Shown here one piece after another: positions 1 through 10,395 of a DNA stretch of 64,000 nt. Every line of letters starts with the position of its first letter. Position 1 is the first letter of the stretch. The stretch is from contig NZ_SBJL01000001.1 of the NCBI RefSeq assembly GCF_004634425.1, forward strand, positions 903,001 to 967,000, written 5' to 3'. The stretch comes from Vitreimonas flagellata. Its GTDB lineage: Bacteria; Pseudomonadota; Alphaproteobacteria; Caulobacterales; Aquidulcibacteraceae. The notes under the pieces are model-generated. The model made no database searches. It was not told the DNA's origin and was given only the letters and a program-made list of their open reading frames with translations. The position numbers and the translations under genes are program-made.

Positions 1-657
1 TTTGCGCACGCCATAGCGCGCGCCTTCGCGCAGCATGAAGATCGCGAGCAGCAAAGCGCCCGCGAGAAACACGCGCGCGCCCACTGTGGCCCACGCCGAG
101 CCGACAGCGCCATGCTCCGGCACCCACCACAAATTCAGCGCGAGGTTCACGCCGTTCGCCAGCCACATCACGGCCGTCGAAATGCCGGGCTTCTTGATCG
201 CTTCCAGAAAGTACGTGCCGGCGATGTACATCAAGTGCAGCGGGATTGAGAGGGCAAGCACCGACATCACCGGCGCCGATGGCCCGGCCAAGCTCTCCTC
301 GATGCCAAACACCGTGAAGAGATTTTTGCCCGCGGCCCACATCGCCAACGCCGACACGATGCCGGCGACCACCGCGATCACCAAGCCACGACGCAACGCA
401 ACGCCTGCGCCCTCCGCATGGCCTTCGCCCAACGAGCGCGCAGCCAACACTTGCACGCCTTGCAGCAAGCCAATCGCGGCGACCAAGAACACGGCGGTCG
501 GCGCCCATCCGAGCGCCTGGTGCGGCAGCTCGTCCGGCGCCAATTGGCCGACAACGACCACGTCCACCAACGCCATGCCGATAATGCCGAGCCGCGCGAG
601 CGCGGTCGGTCCGGCAATGCGCAGCAAAGGCGCGACGTATGAGCGTGTCGACCGCAT
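1..657 (-). CDS. MATE family efflux transporter (N-terminal part, runs off the window)
   Basis: The reverse strand is open from an ATG at 657 to the window edge, giving 219 residues without a stop. The start reads MRSTRSYVAPLLRIAGPTAL, followed by a hydrophobic segment and a VDVVVVGQL stretch. Several further helices follow, with short polar loops such as ARSLGEGHAEGAG and YFLEAIKKPG. This is the layout of the first half of NorM/DinF-type multidrug and toxin extrusion exporters, inner-membrane Na+ or H+ antiporters of 12 helices and about 450 residues. The C-terminal half lies outside the window. Substrate cannot be told from sequence. The neighbour at 700-1569 is on the same strand, 42 bases upstream. 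Confidence 0.8.
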   Translation of the reverse strand, partial: MRSTRSYVAPLLRIAGPTALARLGIIGMALVDVVVVGQLAPDELPHQALGWAPTAVFLVAAIGLLQGVQVLAARSLGEGHAEGAGVALRRGLVIAVVAGIVSALAMWAAGKNLFTVFGIEESLAGPSAPVMSVLALSIPLHLMYIAGTYFLEAIKKPGISTAVMWLANGVNLALNLWWVPEHGAVGSAWATVGARVFLAGALLLAIFMLREGARYGVRK

Positions 658-699
658 GGGGAGGCGCCGTTTAGCTGAACGGCGAGAGTCGGTCGAGGC

Positions 700-1569
700 T
701 TAAGCGGCGGATTGCTGCGCCGCAGCAGGCTTTAGGCCGCGATACAAATACGTCGAAAGCCCTGCTTCGAGTGAGGAATAGAGGGCGAAGGTTATGAAGC
801 TCGTCACGAACACGTAGCCGATAAAGAGCACTGGATTGCTCTGCGCGACGGCGGCCGTCGCCATCGGGTCCAGCGCGTTGATGCCGGCGATGGCGGCGAC
901 AACGTAATCAAGCGCCGCGACCAGCACATAGGCTGGCCCAAGCAACATCAGCCGCGCTGCCGTGATGCGCAGCATCGAGCCTTTGGTCCACGCCCATGTT
1001 TCAAACGTGAGAATGCGCCCGGCTTCGACGCTTGCAGGCGCCGCCAGATAGAGGCGCGATGTGAGCAATATCCACACGATTGTGTAGAAGAGCGCAAAGC
1101 TCACGAGCGCACCCGGCTGCTCTTGAACGAAGCGCGTCATGACCGAAATCACCGCCGCCTGATCCGAACCAGCGCGCTCAAGATCGCCGATATAAGGCGC
1201 CATCGGTCCGGCGAAGAGTGCGATCATCCCGGGGATCAGCAGCACGAACATGACGATGCACATGAAGAAGCCGACGACCGCCATCGCCGCCCACACGCGC
1301 AAGCCGTCATTCAGAACACGTTGCTGTGCGCTTGCGGCGAGGCCGAAGGCCGCCACGATAAACGCGGCGTAGGTGATCGCGCGCACGAACATCGCGCCAA
1401 CCGCCGTCAGCAGGCCGACCTGCGGCACGAACAACGCCAACCCGGTCACCAAGGCGAGCACAAGCGCGCAGATCAACGAGGCGCTCAGCACGAACCGCAG
1501 GTTCGACCGCACGCTCGCCAGAGCCGCCCCAACGCTTTCCTGAACTGGCACCGCGCCGCCTTCGGCCAT
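700..1569 (-). CDS. Polytopic membrane protein of unknown function
   Basis: A 289-residue protein with ATG at 1569 and a purine-rich AAGGGAG ribosome binding site just upstream. I see about six hydrophobic segments (roughly residues 25-50, 55-80, 90-120, 150-170, 205-230 and 245-270), a polar N-terminus and a short cytosolic-looking tail. No catalytic motif is visible. The layout resembles the many alphaproteobacterial glycerophosphodiesterase-membrane-domain-like or DUF-type proteins, but I do not recognise a family. It is divergent from trmFO, with an 89-base gap holding both 5' regions, and lies upstream of the MATE gene on the same strand, so the two may be co-transcribed. Confidence 0.6.
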   Translation of the reverse strand: MAEGGAVPVQESVGAALASVRSNLRFVLSASLICALVLALVTGLALFVPQVGLLTAVGAMFVRAITYAAFIVAAFGLAASAQQRVLNDGLRVWAAMAVVGFFMCIVMFVLLIPGMIALFAGPMAPYIGDLERAGSDQAAVISVMTRFVQEQPGALVSFALFYTIVWILLTSRLYLAAPASVEAGRILTFETWAWTKGSMLRITAARLMLLGPAYVLVAALDYVVAAIAGINALDPMATAAVAQSNPVLFIGYVFVTSFITFALYSSLEAGLSTYLYRGLKPAAAQQSAA

Positions 1570-1658
1570 GATTTTTCTCCCTTACGAGGCGCTTATGCCT
1601 GCATTTGCCGCCGCCCGCGAGGCTTGAAGGCGCTGGCCCGGCGCGGCATGTGATCGCC

Positions 1659-3053
1659 ATGAAACCTGTTCACGTCGTCGGCGGCGGTATGGCCGGATCG
1701 GAAGCCGCTTGGGCGCTGGCGAATGCTGGCGTGCCGGTGGTGCTGCACGAGATGCGGCCGGTGGTAAAAACCGACGCGCACCATACCGATAAGTTCGCGG
1801 AACTGGTCTGCTCCAATTCGTTCCGCAGCGACGATTGGCGAGGCAATGCCGTCGGCCTGTTGCACGAGGAAATGCGCCGCCTGGGCTCGCTGGTGATGGC
1901 GAGTGCAGGTCCCGCGCAAGTGCCGGCGGGCAGTGCGCTGGCGGTGGACCGCGATGTGTTCAGCGATGCGGTGACCGCCGCACTGACGGCGCACGAATTG
2001 ATCAGTGTGGAGCGCGACGAGGTGAAGTCGCTGGATGCATTGCTGACCAGCGACGACGCGAGCGTGATCTTCGCCACCGGCCCGCTCACCTCACCGGCGC
2101 TAGCGGATTCCATCCGCAATCTCACCGGCGAGGACTCCCTCGCCTTCTTCGACGCCATCGCGCCGATCGTGCATGCAGACTCGATCAATTTCGACATCGC
2201 CTGGAAGCAATCGCGCTACGACAAAGAGGGCCCCGGCGGCGACAAGGCCGCCTACGTCAACTGCCCGATGGACAAGGCGCAGTACGAAACTTTCATCGCC
2301 GCTCTCAATGCCGGCGCGAAGACTGAGTTCAAGGACTGGGAAAAGAACACGCCCTATTTCGAAGGCTGCTTGCCGATCGAAGTGATGGCGGAGCGCGGGC
2401 CGGAGACATTGCGCTTCGGGCCGATGAAGCCTGTCGGCTTGATGGACGCGCGCGTCGGCACACGGCCCTACGCCGTCGTGCAACTGCGCCAAGACAACAA
2501 GCTCGGCACGCTCTTCAACATGGTCGGCTTCCAGACCAAGCTGAAATACGGCGCGCAGGAAGAGATCTTCCGCATGATCCCCGGCCTTGAGAACGCGCGT
2601 TTCGCGCGTCTCGGCGGCATTCATCGCAACACGTTCCTGAACTCACCGCGCCTGCTCGATTCAACATTGCGTTTGAAGGCCGAACCGCGCGTGCGCTTCG
2701 CCGGCCAAGTGACGGGCGTTGAAGGCTATGTCGAAAGCGCCGCGATGGGCATGCTTGCTGGCCGTTTCGCTGCCGCCGAACGCTTAGGCCGCGCCATCGA
2801 ACCGCCGCCGCACACAACAGCACTCGGCGCGTTGGTGGCCCACGTCACCGGCGGCCACATCACGGACGGCAAAGGCTCGTTCCAGCCGATGAACGTGAAC
2901 TTCGGCCTCTTCCCGCCGATCGACGCGCCGACGCACGGGCCTGATGGGAAGAAACTCAAAGGCGAAGAACGCGGGAGAGCGAAGAAGCTGGCGATGGCGG
3001 AGCGGGCGCTGGAGGATTTGGCGGGATGGTTGGACGGCGCCTCATTGCGCTGA
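1659..3053 (+). CDS. trmFO: Methylenetetrahydrofolate-tRNA-(uracil-54-C5)-methyltransferase TrmFO
   Basis: TrmFO makes ribothymidine at position 54 of the tRNA T-loop, using methylene-THF as carbon donor and FAD as reductant. The protein opens with an FAD-binding Rossmann signature ([13 protein letters not shown]), followed by HEMRP and the [11 protein letters not shown] segment typical of the GidA/TrmFO superfamily. The C-terminal part carries [15 protein letters not shown] and FGLFPP. From the ATG at 1659 the length is 464 residues, normal for the family. A TTG at 1605 in frame would add 18 poorly conserved residues, so I rejected it. The gene converges on thiG with a hairpin between them. 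Confidence 0.95.
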   Translation: MKPVHVVGGGMAGSEAAWALANAGVPVVLHEMRPVVKTDAHHTDKFAELVCSNSFRSDDWRGNAVGLLHEEMRRLGSLVMASAGPAQVPAGSALAVDRDVFSDAVTAALTAHELISVERDEVKSLDALLTSDDASVIFATGPLTSPALADSIRNLTGEDSLAFFDAIAPIVHADSINFDIAWKQSRYDKEGPGGDKAAYVNCPMDKAQYETFIAALNAGAKTEFKDWEKNTPYFEGCLPIEVMAERGPETLRFGPMKPVGLMDARVGTRPYAVVQLRQDNKLGTLFNMVGFQTKLKYGAQEEIFRMIPGLENARFARLGGIHRNTFLNSPRLLDSTLRLKAEPRVRFAGQVTGVEGYVESAAMGMLAGRFAAAERLGRAIEPPPHTTALGALVAHVTGGHITDGKGSFQPMNVNFGLFPPIDAPTHGPDGKKLKGEERGRAKKLAMAERALEDLAGWLDGASLR

Positions 3054-3076
3054 CGACGGAGCTATCCCTCACCCTG

Positions 3077-3100
3077 CCCTCTCCCCTCTCGGGGAGAGGG
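3077..3100. terminator. Hairpin between convergent trmFO and thiG
   Basis: CCCTCTCCCC, a TCTC loop and GGGGAGAGGG form a perfect 10-bp stem in the 52-base gap between the 3' ends of trmFO and thiG. It could end transcription from both sides, but there is no long T-run. The surrounding CCCTCACCCTGCCCTCTCCCC is also a common intergenic repeat type in proteobacteria, so this may be a repeat that serves as a terminator. Confidence 0.5.
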
Positions 3101-3105
3101 TTCTC

Positions 3106-3894
3106 TCAAATCAAGCCACCCAGCGGGCTGCTCGGATCAGCGTATTTCTTCTTCCCCATCCGCCCGGCCAGATACGCTTCGCGCCCCGCGATCACGGCGT
3201 GCTTCATCGCTTTCGCCATGCGGATTGGGTCTTTGGCTTCGGCGATGGCGGTGTTCATCAGCACGCCGTCGACACCCAGCTCCATCGCGATCGCCGCATC
3301 GCTTGCGGTGCCGACGCCGGCGTCCACGATCACCGGCACGCGCGCTTGCTCCACGATCAAGCGAATGCCGACAGGGTTTTGCACGCCCAGCCCCGAGCCG
3401 ATCAGCGAGCCCAGCGGCATGATCGCGACGCAGCCCGCATCCTCAAGCTTGCGCGCATAAACGGGATCGTCGCTGCAATAGACCATCACAGAGAAGCCCT
3501 CGGCGACGAGCACTTTCGCGGCCTTCAGCGTCTCTTCCATCTCGGGATAGAGCGTCTTCTGATCGGCCAACACTTCAAGCTTCACCAGCTTCCAACCGCC
3601 CGCCTCGCGCGCAAGGCGCAGCGTGCGCAACGCATCATCGGCCGTGAAGCAGCCGGCGGTGTTGGGCAGAAATTCCACCTTCTTTGGATCGATGTGATCG
3701 GTGAGGCGTTCCTTGGTCGGATCGCTCAAATTCACCCGCCGCACCGCAACCGTGACAATCTCCGCCCCGCTGGCTTCCAGTGCCGCCGCATTCTCCGCGT
3801 ACGACTTATATTTGCCGGTGCCGATGATGAGGCGCGAATTATAGCTCTTGCCGGCGATGGTGAGGGTGTCAGCGGTCAATTGAGTTTCTCCCAA
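3106..3894 (-). CDS. thiG: Thiazole synthase ThiG
   Basis: ThiG builds the thiazole phosphate of thiamine from deoxyxylulose-5-phosphate, dehydroglycine/iminoglycine and ThiS thiocarboxylate. The 262-residue protein has the family's (beta/alpha)8 layout with [10 protein letters not shown] near the start. The Schiff-base lysine is in WKLVKLEVL at about residue 103, and the phosphate-binding loops are in [11 protein letters not shown] and [12 protein letters not shown]. Length and motifs are normal. The start codon lies inside the 3' end of the upstream gene at 3876-4328 (19-base overlap), so translation is probably coupled in a thiS-orf-thiG unit. The other thiamine genes are not in the window. 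Confidence 0.95.
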   Translation of the reverse strand: MGETQLTADTLTIAGKSYNSRLIIGTGKYKSYAENAAALEASGAEIVTVAVRRVNLSDPTKERLTDHIDPKKVEFLPNTAGCFTADDALRTLRLAREAGGWKLVKLEVLADQKTLYPEMEETLKAAKVLVAEGFSVMVYCSDDPVYARKLEDAGCVAIMPLGSLIGSGLGVQNPVGIRLIVEQARVPVIVDAGVGTASDAAIAMELGVDGVLMNTAIAEAKDPIRMAKAMKHAVIAGREAYLAGRMGKKKYADPSSPLGGLI

Positions 3895-4328
3895 CCCTCT
3901 GGGGTCAGTTCGTAAGTGAGCCCGTGTTCACGATCCCAATCAGGGCCAACGTAAACGGCTGCGCTACAATCATCAGCGACCGAGAGCTGTCGCGGGCTCA
4001 GAAAGTTGTGAAGCTCGCTGCGTTGCAACTCTGCAGGCACGCCGCATTCCTCTCGCCACCAGCGCCCCTTGGGATCATCACGCAGCGCTGTGTATTCATC
4101 AAAGATCATCTGCGCGGCCAGTTCTCGATCCTGTTCGAAACGCTCAATCAATCTGGCAGCGGCATGAAGCATCTCCGACGATGGCGATTGGTCCATCTTT
4201 ACGTCGAGGCAGACGACGAAATCGCCTACCGGCGACGGCGCCGGGGTGGGATGCTCGTAACTGTCGAAAAGACACGGGCCGCGCGGGATCAGGACAAACT
4301 CATCGAGAAGCAGGATGCCCACGCTCAC
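3876..4328 (-). CDS. Unknown protein between thiS and thiG
   Basis: The GTG at 4326-4328 overlaps the thiS stop in a GTGA arrangement, and the 3' end overlaps the thiG start by 19 bases. The gene is therefore tightly coupled on both sides. The product is 150 residues and soluble-looking: a hydrophobic start ([16 protein letters not shown]), a helical middle ([23 protein letters not shown]) and a C-terminal [20 protein letters not shown]. The WDxEHGL motif recalls DUF6985-type and immunity-like proteins of unknown function, a family suggestion made from memory. I know of no thiamine enzyme with this sequence. A longer reading from ATG 4391 would overlap thiS by 67 bases and is less likely. Confidence 0.7.
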   Translation of the reverse strand: MSVGILLLDEFVLIPRGPCLFDSYEHPTPAPSPVGDFVVCLDVKMDQSPSSEMLHAAARLIERFEQDRELAAQMIFDEYTALRDDPKGRWWREECGVPAELQRSELHNFLSPRQLSVADDCSAAVYVGPDWDREHGLTYELTPEGWEKLN

Positions 4329-4525
4329 CCGCCCCCCACGAACTGAACAATCTCCAGCTGGTCCCCGTCTTGCAGGCTGGTACTCGCCCACAGGCTCTTG
4401 GGCGCGATCTCGCGGTTGCGTTCGACGGCCACGCGGGCGCCCTCGATCTCCAGGGAGGCGAGCAGATCGGCGATGGTCGCCGAATCGGGCGCCTCGCGCA
4501 TTTCTCCGTTGACCGTCAGACGCAT
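4325..4525 (-). CDS. thiS: Sulfur carrier protein ThiS
   Basis: A 66-residue ubiquitin-fold protein ending in the Gly-Gly tail (QFVGGG) that is adenylated and thiocarboxylated to give sulfur to ThiG. The start [13 protein letters not shown] matches the first beta strand of ThiS. ATG 4525 gives the usual family length. An upstream in-frame start at 4573 would add 16 residues with no counterpart in the family. It is the first gene of the thiS-orf-thiG unit and is divergent from aroQ. The 80 bases between them must hold both promoters. I see no THI-box riboswitch there, although such an element may be too short or diverged to spot by eye. Confidence 0.92.
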   Translation of the reverse strand: MRLTVNGEMREAPDSATIADLLASLEIEGARVAVERNREIAPKSLWASTSLQDGDQLEIVQFVGGG

Positions 4526-4605
4526 AAGCCTTCCTATCCGCCCCGACTTAAAGCCCCCCTGGGCCGGGTTCAACGCCCGCCACCCTCCAGCCGCGCAAAG
4601 GGACC

Positions 4606-5064
4606 ATGCCGGACCGGAAACCGATCTACGTGCTTAACGGCCCTAATCTCAATCTGTTAGGCACGCGCGAGCCGCATATCTACGGCCACGCCACCCTGGC
4701 CGACATTGAGCAAGCCTGCGTCGCGCGGGCGGGCCAATTGGGCTTTACCGTCGATTTCCGCCAATCGAACATCGAGGGCGAGTTGGTGAATTGGCTGCAA
4801 GAAGCCCGCGACAACGCGGGCGCGGTTGTTCTAAACGCCGGCGCCTACACCCACACCTCGGTCGCCCTTCATGACGCGATCAAGGCCATCTCCATTCCGG
4901 TGATCGAAACTCACCTCTCCAACCCCGCAACGCGTGAGGACTTCCGTCACGTTTCGTTAGTGGGCAAAGCCGCAAAGGGCGTGATCGCCGGCTTTGGGGC
5001 GACCTCGTATCTACTGGCCATCGAGGCGGCAGCCTTGTTGGCGAATGAAAGCAAAGGCGCGTGA
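4606..5064 (+). CDS. aroQ: 3-dehydroquinate dehydratase, type II
   Basis: This enzyme catalyses the third step of the shikimate pathway, dehydrating 3-dehydroquinate to 3-dehydroshikimate. The 152-residue protein shows all type II landmarks. These are [21 protein letters not shown] with the active-site Tyr/Arg loop, [15 protein letters not shown], the [16 protein letters not shown] substrate loop, and [17 protein letters not shown] with the catalytic His. Length is typical (about 150). The accB reading frame follows at once, as is common in alphaproteobacteria where aroQ, accB and accC form an operon. Confidence 0.96.
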   Translation: MPDRKPIYVLNGPNLNLLGTREPHIYGHATLADIEQACVARAGQLGFTVDFRQSNIEGELVNWLQEARDNAGAVVLNAGAYTHTSVALHDAIKAISIPVIETHLSNPATREDFRHVSLVGKAAKGVIAGFGATSYLLAIEAAALLANESKGA

Positions 5065-5081
5065 GCAGGAAACCGCAGACA

Positions 5082-5567
5082 ATGAGCGAGAAGAAGACTC
5101 AAGCGATCGATCCCGATCTTGTGCGCGAATTGGCCTCGATCCTTTCGGATAGCGGCCTGAGCGAAATCGAAGTTGAGCATGGCGAGTTGCGCCTGCGTCT
5201 GGCGCGCACCTTGGTCGCGGCCGCCGCACCCGTGCACACGCACGTCGTGGCCACAGCGCCGACCCATGTGGCGGCACCCGCGGCGCCGCCGCCAGCCGCC
5301 GCCCCTGCGCCGGCCGCCGAGGCCGCGTCGCATCCGGGCGCTGTGTCCTCCCCGATGGTCGGCACCGCCTATCTCTCACCCGAGCCGGGTGCGGCGACCT
5401 TCATCAAGGTTGGCGACAGCGTCAGCGCCGGTCAGACCTTGATGGTCGTCGAGGCGATGAAGACGTTCAATCCGATCCCGGCGCCGCGCGCGGGCAAAGT
5501 CGTCGCCATTCTCGTCGCCGATTCTCAACCCGTCGAATACGGCGAGCCACTGGTGATTTTGGAATGA
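5082..5567 (+). CDS. accB: Acetyl-CoA carboxylase biotin carboxyl carrier protein
   Basis: AccB carries biotin between the carboxylase and transferase half-reactions of malonyl-CoA synthesis. It has a helical N-terminal segment (DLVRELASILSDSGLSEIEVEHG), then an Ala/Pro-rich flexible linker at about residues 45-90. The biotinyl domain has the VVEAMKTFN motif whose Lys is biotinylated. The C-terminus VEYGEPLVILE is typical. I chose ATG 5082 (161 residues). An in-frame GTG at 5061 overlaps the aroQ stop and would add seven residues, and cannot be excluded. It is transcribed with aroQ, and accC follows after a palindromic repeat. Confidence 0.95.
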   Translation: MSEKKTQAIDPDLVRELASILSDSGLSEIEVEHGELRLRLARTLVAAAAPVHTHVVATAPTHVAAPAAPPPAAAPAPAAEAASHPGAVSSPMVGTAYLSPEPGAATFIKVGDSVSAGQTLMVVEAMKTFNPIPAPRAGKVVAILVADSQPVEYGEPLVILE

Positions 5568-5586
5568 GCACGGCGCTGCGTAACTG

Positions 5587-5713
5587 CTCACCCGCTTGCG
5601 GGGGAGCTGTCAGCGCGCGTAGCGCGATGACTGAGGGGGGACGGCGCGACGTTGGCCCGACTTTCCCCCTCCCCCTCGCTTCGCTCGGGACCTCCCCCGT
5701 GAACGGGGGAGGA
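5587..5713. repeat. Palindromic intergenic repeat, copy 1 (~125 bp)
   Basis: The 156-base accB-accC gap is almost filled by a composite palindrome. It starts with CACCCGCTTGCGGGGGAG, continues through AGCTGTC and GACTGAGGGGGG, and ends with CGCTTCGCTCGGGACCTCC and CCCCCGTGAACGGGGGAGG. Its reverse complement matches 15293-15417 along its whole length, with the stem bases and the GAGGGGG and GCTTCGCTC blocks conserved. The final GGGGGAGGAG lies 9 to 18 bases before the accC ATG, so the repeat appears to supply the accC ribosome binding site. Repeats of this style are frequent between genes in Caulobacterales-like genomes. Confidence 0.85.
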
Positions 5714-5723
5714 GTTGCGCATC

Positions 5724-7079
5724 ATGTTTGAAAAAGTTCTCATCGCGAACCGCGGCGAAATTGCATTGCGCGTACACCGCGCGTGCAAGGAAATGGGCAT
5801 CGCCACCGTTGCGGTGCACTCCACCGCGGACGCGGACGCCATGCATGTGCGCCTCGCCGACGAGAGCGTGTGCATCGGCCCGCCGCCAGCCGGCAAATCG
5901 TACCTGCACATTCCGAGCATCATCGCCGCCGCCGAAATCACCGGCGCGCAAGCGATCCATCCGGGCTACGGCTTTCTTTCCGAAAACGCCAAGTTCGCCG
6001 AGATCGTCACGCAGCATGGCATGACGTTCATCGGCCCCACAGCCGAGCACATCCGGCTGATGGGCGACAAGATCGCCGCCAAACAAGCCGCGATCGACAC
6101 TGGCATGCCGGTTGTGCCGGGTTCTGACGGCGGCATCGCCACCGAAGAAGACGCCAAGAAGTGGGGCAAGAAGATCGGCTATCCAGTGCTGATCAAGGCC
6201 GCCGCTGGCGGCGGCGGACGCGGCATGAAAGTCGCGCGTACCGCGGATGACGTCGTTGAAGCTTTCTCCACCGCACGCGCCGAAGCGAAGGCCGCGTTCG
6301 GCAATGACGACGTCTATATGGAGAAATATCTCACCAAGCCGCGTCACATCGAAATTCAGGTCGTCGCCGACAGCCACGGCAACGTCATCCATCTGGGTGA
6401 GCGCGATTGCTCGCTGCAACGCCGCCACCAGAAAGTGCTCGAAGAAGCCCCGTCGCCGGCCCTCAATGCCGACGAACGCGCGCGCATCGGCAAAATCACG
6501 GCGGATGCGATCGAGAAGCTCGGCTATCTCGGCGTCGGCACGGTTGAGTACCTCTACGAAGACGGCGAATTCTATTTCATCGAAATGAACACGCGTCTGC
6601 AGGTCGAGCATCCGGTCACCGAGATGATCACCGGCATCGATCTCGTGCGCGAACAGATCCGCATCGCCGACGGCGCGCCGCTTTCGGTGAAGCAGAAAGA
6701 CGTGAAGTTCAACGGCCACGCCATTGAATGCCGCGTCAATGCCGAGAACCCGCGCACCTTCGCGCCCTCGCCTGGCAAGATCACCGGCTATCACCCGCCG
6801 GGCGGCCTCGGCGTGCGCCTCGATAGCGCGATCTACGCCGGCTACTCGATCCCGCCGAATTATGACTCGCTCATCGGCAAGCTCATCGTCCACGGCCGCG
6901 ATCGCTCCGAGTGCCTGATGCGCTTGAAGCGTGCGCTGAACGAGATGGTCATCACCGGCGTCGACACCACGCTGCCGCTCTTCCGCGACCTCGTGAACGA
7001 GCAGGACGTGATCAACGGCGATTATTCGATCCACTGGCTCGAACAAAATCTGAAAGCGAAGACCGACGCGGGAGTCTGA
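5724..7079 (+). CDS. accC: Acetyl-CoA carboxylase, biotin carboxylase subunit
   Basis: This ATP-grasp enzyme carboxylates the biotin of AccB. The 451-residue protein has the N-terminal [20 protein letters not shown] and [16 protein letters not shown]. The glycine-rich ATP loop is [12 protein letters not shown], followed by [20 protein letters not shown] and [16 protein letters not shown] with the catalytic Glu/Arg region. Length is normal. ATG 5724 is preferred over the in-frame TTG at 5715, because the protein begins exactly as family members do and a GGAGG lies about ten bases upstream. The small lipoprotein gene at 7082 follows two bases after the stop, so it is probably in the same transcript. 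Confidence 0.96.
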   Translation: MFEKVLIANRGEIALRVHRACKEMGIATVAVHSTADADAMHVRLADESVCIGPPPAGKSYLHIPSIIAAAEITGAQAIHPGYGFLSENAKFAEIVTQHGMTFIGPTAEHIRLMGDKIAAKQAAIDTGMPVVPGSDGGIATEEDAKKWGKKIGYPVLIKAAAGGGGRGMKVARTADDVVEAFSTARAEAKAAFGNDDVYMEKYLTKPRHIEIQVVADSHGNVIHLGERDCSLQRRHQKVLEEAPSPALNADERARIGKITADAIEKLGYLGVGTVEYLYEDGEFYFIEMNTRLQVEHPVTEMITGIDLVREQIRIADGAPLSVKQKDVKFNGHAIECRVNAENPRTFAPSPGKITGYHPPGGLGVRLDSAIYAGYSIPPNYDSLIGKLIVHGRDRSECLMRLKRALNEMVITGVDTTLPLFRDLVNEQDVINGDYSIHWLEQNLKAKTDAGV

Positions 7080-7081
7080 TC

Positions 7082-7540
7082 ATGCGGGCGTTGCTTGTTG
7101 CTGTTGCGTTGAGTGTCGCGGCCTGCACGGAGCCCGCGCCTCCGTCTGACCCAGCCGCGCCCGCAGCGCCTGAAACGCCATCAGCGGACGCCGCCACGGA
7201 CGCCCTGCTCGCCGTGCTCACGCCGATCGTGTCGGCCGAGATCGGCCAACCCATCCGCTTCGAACCCGAAAATGTCACCATCCGCGACGGATGGGCTTAC
7301 GTGGTTGGGCGTCCGCAACAGCCCGATGGCGCGGCCATCGATTGGACCACCACCGCACTCGCCAGTCGCTATGAACATGGCGCCATGGACACCGGCGGTT
7401 CAACGCACGTGCTGCTCAAGCAGGAGAACAGCGCTTGGCGCGTCGTCACCCACGTGATCGCGCCAACGGACGTGGCTTGGCTGAGCTGGCCGGCGGAGTA
7501 TGGCGTCCCGGCGGATGTGCTTGGCATCCCGGCCGAGTGA
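7082..7540 (+). CDS. Small putative lipoprotein of unknown function
   Basis: ATG 7082 follows the accC stop by two bases. The 152-residue product begins MRALLVAVALSVAACTEP, a signal peptide with a lipobox-like VAAC. A low-complexity Ala/Pro linker (about residues 20-38) leads to a compact domain. That domain includes GQPIRFEPENVTIRDGWAYV and WRVVTHVIAPTDVAWLSWP. These look like beta strands of a small secreted domain seen in other alphaproteobacterial hypothetical proteins. I cannot name a function. Being last in the aroQ-accB-accC transcript may be only read-through. Confidence 0.75.
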   Translation: MRALLVAVALSVAACTEPAPPSDPAAPAAPETPSADAATDALLAVLTPIVSAEIGQPIRFEPENVTIRDGWAYVVGRPQQPDGAAIDWTTTALASRYEHGAMDTGGSTHVLLKQENSAWRVVTHVIAPTDVAWLSWPAEYGVPADVLGIPAE

Positions 7541-7595
7541 GTTAACGGGCGCCGCCCTTGCAGATCGGCCCTCAAATCTCAAGGGCTGATTATTC

Positions 7596-7664
7596 ATGGC
7601 ACAGCACAGCTTCTGGGCGCTTCTCGTGGCGCTCGCCTTCCTGGCGCTCGCGCTCGCCGCTTAA
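7596..7664 (+). CDS. Possible 22-residue hydrophobic mini-protein
   Basis: An ATG at 7596 opens a frame encoding MAQHSFWALLVALAFLALAL plus AA and a TAA stop at 7662. The product would be a single transmembrane helix with a short polar start. It lies alone between the lipoprotein gene and aat, in a 165-base gap. A run of this composition can arise by chance in GC-rich DNA, and the upstream sequence has only a weak ribosome binding site (AAGGGCTG). Treat it as a candidate for a small membrane protein. Confidence 0.25.
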   Translation: MAQHSFWALLVALAFLALALAA

Positions 7665-7705
7665 TCCCGTTTCCAGACGCACCAGGCTTTGGCATTCTGG
7701 CGCGC

Positions 7706-8353
7706 GTGAAGCCATTCACCACCGATGACCTCTTGGCGTGCTACCGGCGCGGCGTCTTCCCGATGGCGGAAAGCCGCGAAGACGACGGCTTTTTCATCGT
7801 CGATCCTGAATGGCGCTGCATCTTCCCGCTGGATCAATTCCACGTGCCGCGCCGCCTCGCCCGCACGCTGCGCGGCGACCAATTCAGTTTCACCATCAAT
7901 CGCGCCTTCGCCGCCGTGATAGATGGCTGCGCCGCCCCTGGCCCGGATCGCGAAGACACCTGGATCAATCCAGACATCCGCGCGCTCTATCTCGACCTCC
8001 ACCGCAAGGGTGTAGCCCACAGCGTCGAGGCGCGCATTGATGGTGAATTGGTCGGCGGCCTATACGGCGTCGCCATCGGGGGCGCTTTCTTCGGCGAAAG
8101 CATGTTCTCGCGCGCCACCGACGCCAGCAAAGCCGCCCTCATTCATCTCGCCGCGCGGCTGCGCTTCGGCGGCTTCAAATTGCTAGACGCCCAATTCATC
8201 ACGCCGCACCTCGCGCAATTCGGCGCCCAAACACTGCCGCGCCGGATCTTTCAGGGGCTGCTGAGCGTCGCGCTGGAGACGAAGGCGGATTTCCGGGCAT
8301 TACCCGAGGACACCCCGGGCGCAACGCTGGTCTCCATCCTCGCAGCGCGCTAG
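7706..8353 (+). CDS. aat: Leucyl/phenylalanyl-tRNA-protein transferase
   Basis: Aat attaches Leu or Phe from aminoacyl-tRNA to N-terminal Arg/Lys of proteins, marking them for ClpAP through the N-end rule. The 215-residue protein contains the family blocks DLLACYRRGVFPMA, VDPEWRCIFPLDQFHVPRRL and DTWINPDIRALYLDLHRKG. Further blocks are HSVEARIDGELVGGLYGVAIGG, FFGESMFSR and LLDAQFITPHLAQFGA. The start is GTG at 7706, and the sequence from there aligns with the family from its first residues. It stands alone in its transcription unit, with the DUF7010-like gene 26 bases downstream. Confidence 0.95.
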   Translation: MKPFTTDDLLACYRRGVFPMAESREDDGFFIVDPEWRCIFPLDQFHVPRRLARTLRGDQFSFTINRAFAAVIDGCAAPGPDREDTWINPDIRALYLDLHRKGVAHSVEARIDGELVGGLYGVAIGGAFFGESMFSRATDASKAALIHLAARLRFGGFKLLDAQFITPHLAQFGAQTLPRRIFQGLLSVALETKADFRALPEDTPGATLVSILAAR

Positions 8354-8379
8354 CGTCGTCACTCAGACGGGGGACGCCA

Positions 8380-10358
<1,979 letters not shown>

Positions 10359-10395
10359 TTAGCCGAACCGCGCGGCCAATTCTACGGGGCCGATT

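Noticed and set aside
1605-1658. TTG start at 1605 for trmFO
   Set aside because: The extra 18 residues ([17 protein letters not shown]) have no family counterpart and the ATG at 1659 begins the FAD motif correctly.
5610-7046. A 478-codon minus-strand frame opposite accC
   Set aside because: Antisense to a complete biotin carboxylase; the composition is a reverse-frame shadow.
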